Of a stretch of 64,000 bases of DNA, positions 61,531 to 64,000 are shown piece after piece; within the stretch, counting starts at the first letter, position 1; each line of letters begins with the position of its first letter. Under the pieces are notes generated by a model, which saw nothing but the letters and a program-made list of their open reading frames with translations, was not told the origin of the DNA and did not search any database. Source of the stretch: an uncultured Collinsella sp. (GTDB lineage: Bacteria; Actinomycetota; Coriobacteriia; Coriobacteriales; Coriobacteriaceae); the NCBI GenBank assembly GCA_902470095.1, contig CABRFG010000002.1:27733-91732 (forward strand), given 5' to 3'. Position numbers and translations under genes: made by a program.

Positions 61531-62565
61531 ATGTCCCATAGCATCACCGATAGCACCGTCCTGTTGGGCCACGGCTCTGGCGGACAGATGATGAAGCGCA
61601 TCATCGATGAGGTCTTTTTGGATGCCTTTGGGTCGCCCGAACTGCTCGAGGGCAACGATGCCGGCGTCGCCGCGCTGCCCGCGAGCGGGCGCATCGCCAT
61701 GTCAACCGACAGCTTTGTAGTCTCGCCGCAGTTCTTCCCCGGTGGCAACATCGGCCGCCTCGCCGTGTGCGGAACCGTCAACGACGTCGCGACCTCGGGC
61801 GCCAACGTGCGCTACCTATCGTGCGGCTTTATCCTCGAAGAGGGCTATCCCATGGATAAGCTCCGCCAGATTGTGCAGACGATGGCCGAAACGGCGCGTG
61901 AGGCGGGCGTGTCCATAATCACGGGCGACACCAAGGTGGTCGAGCGCGGCGGGGCCGACGGCGTCTACATCAATACCGCCGGCGTGGGCGAGGTTCCCAC
62001 GGGCGTGGCGCTCAGCGGTGCCAACTGCCAGCCCGGCGATGTCATTCTGGTATCGGGTACGCTGGGCGACCACGGTATCGCCATCATGAGCCAACGCGAG
62101 GGCCTGGCGTTTTCGAGCACGATCGAAAGCGATGCCGCGCCGCTCAACCACCTGATTGCCGACGTTTTGGCCGCAGCGCCCGGCACGCGTTGCTTTCGCG
62201 ACCCCACGCGCGGTGGCCTGGCGTCCACACTCAACGAGTTTGCACAGGCCAGCGGCGTTGCCATGGAGGTCGACGAGGATGCCGTGCCCGTGCGTCCCGA
62301 CGTGCAGGCCGCCTGCGAGATGCTCGGCTACGATGTGCTGCAGGTGGCAAACGAGGGCAAGATGGTTGCCGTCGTGCCGGCCGAACAAGCCGATGCGGCG
62401 CTGGCCGCCATGCGCGCCGCCCGCTACGGCGAGAACGCCGCGATTATCGGCCGCGTGCTGCCACTTGGATCGGACGCTCGACCCGCCGTGCGCGTACGTA
62501 CCGGCTGGGGCTCGACCCGCATCCTCGACATGCTCGTAGGAGAGCAGCTGCCGAGAATTTGCTAA
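61531..62565 (+). CDS. hypE: Hydrogenase maturation protein HypE
   Basis: 344 aa PurM-like ATPase that dehydrates the carbamoyl group to thiocyanate on its last residue. It ends QLPRIC, with the essential terminal Cys. Motifs: LLGHGSGGQMMKRII, GNDAGV, STDSFVVSPQFFPGGNIGRLAVCGTVND, and PTRGGLAS. ATG 61531 has GGAG 8 bases upstream. Confidence 0.97.
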   Translation: MSHSITDSTVLLGHGSGGQMMKRIIDEVFLDAFGSPELLEGNDAGVAALPASGRIAMSTDSFVVSPQFFPGGNIGRLAVCGTVNDVATSGANVRYLSCGFILEEGYPMDKLRQIVQTMAETAREAGVSIITGDTKVVERGGADGVYINTAGVGEVPTGVALSGANCQPGDVILVSGTLGDHGIAIMSQREGLAFSSTIESDAAPLNHLIADVLAAAPGTRCFRDPTRGGLASTLNEFAQASGVAMEVDEDAVPVRPDVQAACEMLGYDVLQVANEGKMVAVVPAEQADAALAAMRAARYGENAAIIGRVLPLGSDARPAVRVRTGWGSTRILDMLVGEQLPRIC

Positions 62566-62670
62566 CGACAAAGGCTCAGGGCTATTAAAGATATTCAGAT
62601 TCCAAACATGCCCGGCACGCATGCCCAGTATCATGGGGTGCGTTTTACAACTCAAGCGGCAGGAGCACCC

Positions 62671-63339
62671 ATGGCAGCAGCTTTTTCCCATGTGATCTTT
62701 GACCTGGACGGCACCATTCTCAACACGCTCGAGGACCTGGCGGCCGCCGGCAACCATACCTGCGAGGCACACGGCTGGCCCACGTTTGCCGTTGACGAGT
62801 ACCGCTACAAGGTGGGAAACGGCATGCTCAAGCTGGTTGAGCGCTTTATGCCCGCCGAGTACGCAGGCGACGGCCGCATGTTTGAGCAGACGCTTGCCGA
62901 GTTTAGGGCTTACTACGGCGAGCACAAGGAGGACCACACCGCCCCCTATGCCGGTACGATCGAGATGCTCGACCGCCTACGCGCCGCGGGCGTTCAGCTT
63001 GCCGTGCTCACCAACAAGGACCACGTCTCGGCGGCTCCGCTTATCGAGAAGTATTTTGGTTCCGAGCGCTTTGCGCTGGTGCAGGGCCACGTCGATGCGT
63101 TTCCCCCCAAGCCCGAGGCGCCTGTTACGCTGCATGTGATGGAAGAGCTGGGCGCCGACCCGGCAACCACGCTCTATGTGGGCGATTCCAATGTCGATAT
63201 CCTGACCGGTCACAACGCCGGCCTTAAAAGCGCGGGCGTCAGCTGGGGCTTCCGCGGCCGTGCAGAGCTGGAGGCCGCCGGCGCCGACTACGTGGTGGAC
63301 ACCCAGGCAGAGCTCGCGGCGCTGATCCTGGGCGAGTAA
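62671..63339 (+). CDS. HAD-superfamily phosphatase (phosphoglycolate phosphatase-like)
   Basis: 222 aa. Motif I FDLDGTILN (nucleophile Asp), motif II LTNKD, motif III lysine in FPPKPEAP, motif IV VGDSNVDILTGHNAG. The alpha-helical cap fits Gph/PpaX. Substrate not decided by sequence. ATG 62671 has AGGAG 5 bases upstream. Last gene before the hairpin array; it may be co-transcribed with hyp genes by read-through only. Confidence 0.93.
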   Translation: MAAAFSHVIFDLDGTILNTLEDLAAAGNHTCEAHGWPTFAVDEYRYKVGNGMLKLVERFMPAEYAGDGRMFEQTLAEFRAYYGEHKEDHTAPYAGTIEMLDRLRAAGVQLAVLTNKDHVSAAPLIEKYFGSERFALVQGHVDAFPPKPEAPVTLHVMEELGADPATTLYVGDSNVDILTGHNAGLKSAGVSWGFRGRAELEAAGADYVVDTQAELAALILGE

Positions 63340-63379
63340 CGAGCGACACTGCTTAACGCAGCTGCGACAATTCTTCCGC

Positions 63380-63550
63380 GCGGAAAGCGCATCCCGTTTT
63401 GGAGCTCCGGAATGGGATACGCTTTCCGTTTGAGGCGCATCAGGGAAACCGCATCCCGTTTCAGAGCAATATTCCGGGTCGCACTTTCCGCAATCCACCC
63501 CATCCGGAAAATGCGACCCACTATTCGGCAAAAACCGGGTCGCGGTTTCC
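63380..63550. repeat. Array of three hairpins, family C
   Basis: Three tandem imperfect palindromes of about 48 bp: 63380-63428 (GCGGAAAGCGCATCCCG ... CGCTTTCCG), 63443-63490 and 63504-63550. Each shows GGAAA, then a CGCATCCCG- or GCGACCC-like arm, and the complement. A fourth copy is the one split by IS3 at 46975/48499. The gap 63340-63617 also contains a GTCCCCAACTGCC word and a truncated GTCATTTAAGAACGTCC hairpin. Confidence 0.8.
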
Positions 63551-63617
63551 CAAGCACTCGATGCAACGCTGGCACAAGGAATGTCCCCAACTGCCGCCTG
63601 GTCATTTAAGAACGTCC

Positions 63618-63866
63618 ATTACAGTCGAAATTGTCAGCCCGGGACCGTCTCGGGCTACGATTGAGGCGCGCCCAGAACGGGCCGCCGACCGGGCGCCCGC
63701 GCACGGCCGAACGTCCCTGCCCCCGAGAGGGCCCGTTGGGTGCTGCCGGCGCGGGACGCGCCGCCCCCGACGGCTGATAGGAAAGTGCCGGGCAGGCGCC
63801 GCGGCTGGTAATGTGAGTGCCGAGGGGGAGGCCATCCGGTCGAACGACTACCGGAAGGATACCACC
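63618..63866 (+). ncRNA. Putative bridge RNA region of the IS110 element
   Basis: 249 bp, very GC-rich, between the inferred left junction and the transposase start. In the IS110 group a bridge RNA that pairs with target and donor DNA is encoded in the long non-coding left end. Stem-loops visible: AGCCCG-GGACCGTCT-CGGGCT (about 63638-63658), GGCGCG-GGA-CGCGCC (about 63739-63753), CCGGT...ACCGG (about 63837-63854). Exact ends and guide loops cannot be set without the full element. Confidence 0.6.
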
Positions 63867-64000
63867 GTGAAAGCGCCATCCACCAGACCCGCGGCCGTGC
63901 TCGGCCTGGACGTCGGCAAGTCGTCGCACTGGGCCTGCCTGGTCGACCGCGACGGGGAGGTGCTGGCCAGCGCCCCCGTCCGCAACAGGGAGGCCGAGCT
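63867..64000 (+). CDS. IS110-family transposase/recombinase, N-terminus (DEDD)
   Basis: 44 codons before the window edge. VLGLDVGKSSHWACLVDRDGEVL is the typical start of the IS110 RuvC-like (DEDD) domain, with its first catalytic Asp at residue 15. GTG 63867 has GGAAGGA 8 bases upstream. The rest of the RuvC-like domain and the Tnp domain with its catalytic Ser are outside the window. Confidence 0.9.
   Translation, partial: MKAPSTRPAAVLGLDVGKSSHWACLVDRDGEVLASAPVRNREAE

Larger units (their letters stand above)
63618..64000 (+). mobile_element. IS110-family insertion sequence, left end (cut by window)
   Basis: Starts where the sequence GTCATTTAAGAACGTCC (63601-63617) departs from its sister copy at 42199-42215. 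Holds about 249 bp of non-coding DNA and then the transposase. The right end is outside the window, so the element length is unknown. Confidence 0.8.

Noticed and set aside
57507..62565. [NiFe]-hydrogenase structural genes near hypF-E
   Set aside because: No protein with the RxCGxC...DPCxxC large-subunit motifs is present in the window.
63606..63929. Minus-strand frames in the IS110 left end
   Set aside because: They overlap the GC-rich non-coding end and the transposase start and show no motif or ribosome site.

Overview
The window is GC-rich, gene-dense chromosome from a Gram-positive actinobacterium. The gene set (dnaX; an fhaA-fhaB-pstP-rodA/pbpA-pknB kinase cluster; dnaK-grpE-dnaJ-hspR; mannose-type PTS; nadABC with niaR; NikR with hyp genes) and the many intergenic hairpins containing GGGACAGG or GTCCCC suggest Coriobacteriia, most likely Collinsella or a close gut relative. 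That placement is inference from gene content and recall, not from a search.

Layout. 1-2147: dnaX (minus, cut by the window edge), then a small membrane protein. 3138-13201: a cell-wall and division signalling operon: membrane Ser/Thr kinase, FhaA-like and FhaB-like FHA proteins, PP2C phosphatase, one protein joining a SEDS glycosyltransferase (FtsW/RodA) to a class B penicillin-binding protein, and a PASTA kinase. 13484-24152: a 10.7 kb integrative mobilizable element in tRNA-Arg(CCU). It carries a tyrosine integrase, an unknown gene, a small DNA-binding protein, a DnaB-like ATPase, MobC-like, VirD4/TraG-like and relaxase-like genes, a candidate oriT, and a BcgI-like (type IIB) restriction-modification pair whose large subunit has a one-base frameshift. 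24319-27601: mannose-family PTS operon (manXYZ-manO). 27939-33258: hypA, a large iron-sulfur flavin oxidoreductase, and a divergent TetR regulator with a polytopic membrane protein. 33495-35303: two proteins of unknown role. 35436-46712: heat-shock genes (clpB; dnaK-grpE-dnaJ-hspR) with an aconitase-family hydratase between them; clpB and dnaK share a 27-bp operator-like palindrome. 46985-48498: a complete IS3-family element. 48764-53018: ferredoxin, then niaR-nadC-nadB-nadA (NAD synthesis). 53311-55310: LytTR response regulator and GHKL kinase. 55375-57391: UDG-like protein, thioredoxin, small protein, NikR. 57507-62565: hypF, hypC, hypD, hypE ([NiFe]-hydrogenase maturation). 62671-63339: HAD phosphatase. 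63618-64000: left end of an IS110-family element, including the non-coding stretch expected to encode its bridge RNA.

How the parts work together. The first operon couples reversible Ser/Thr phosphorylation to septal or lateral peptidoglycan synthesis. NikR, HypA and HypC-F point to nickel control and assembly of a [NiFe] hydrogenase whose structural genes, and hypB, lie outside the window. NiaR very probably represses nad genes through the large palindrome before nadA. HspR, last gene of the dnaK operon, very probably feeds back on dnaK and clpB.

The most unusual signals are the SEDS-PBP fusion; the IS110 bridge-RNA region whose insertion point falls in a repeated hairpin; the IS3 copy inserted in a different repeated hairpin; two tandem structured hairpins beside the restriction genes; and a repeated structured element that begins exactly at the stop codons of two unrelated genes.
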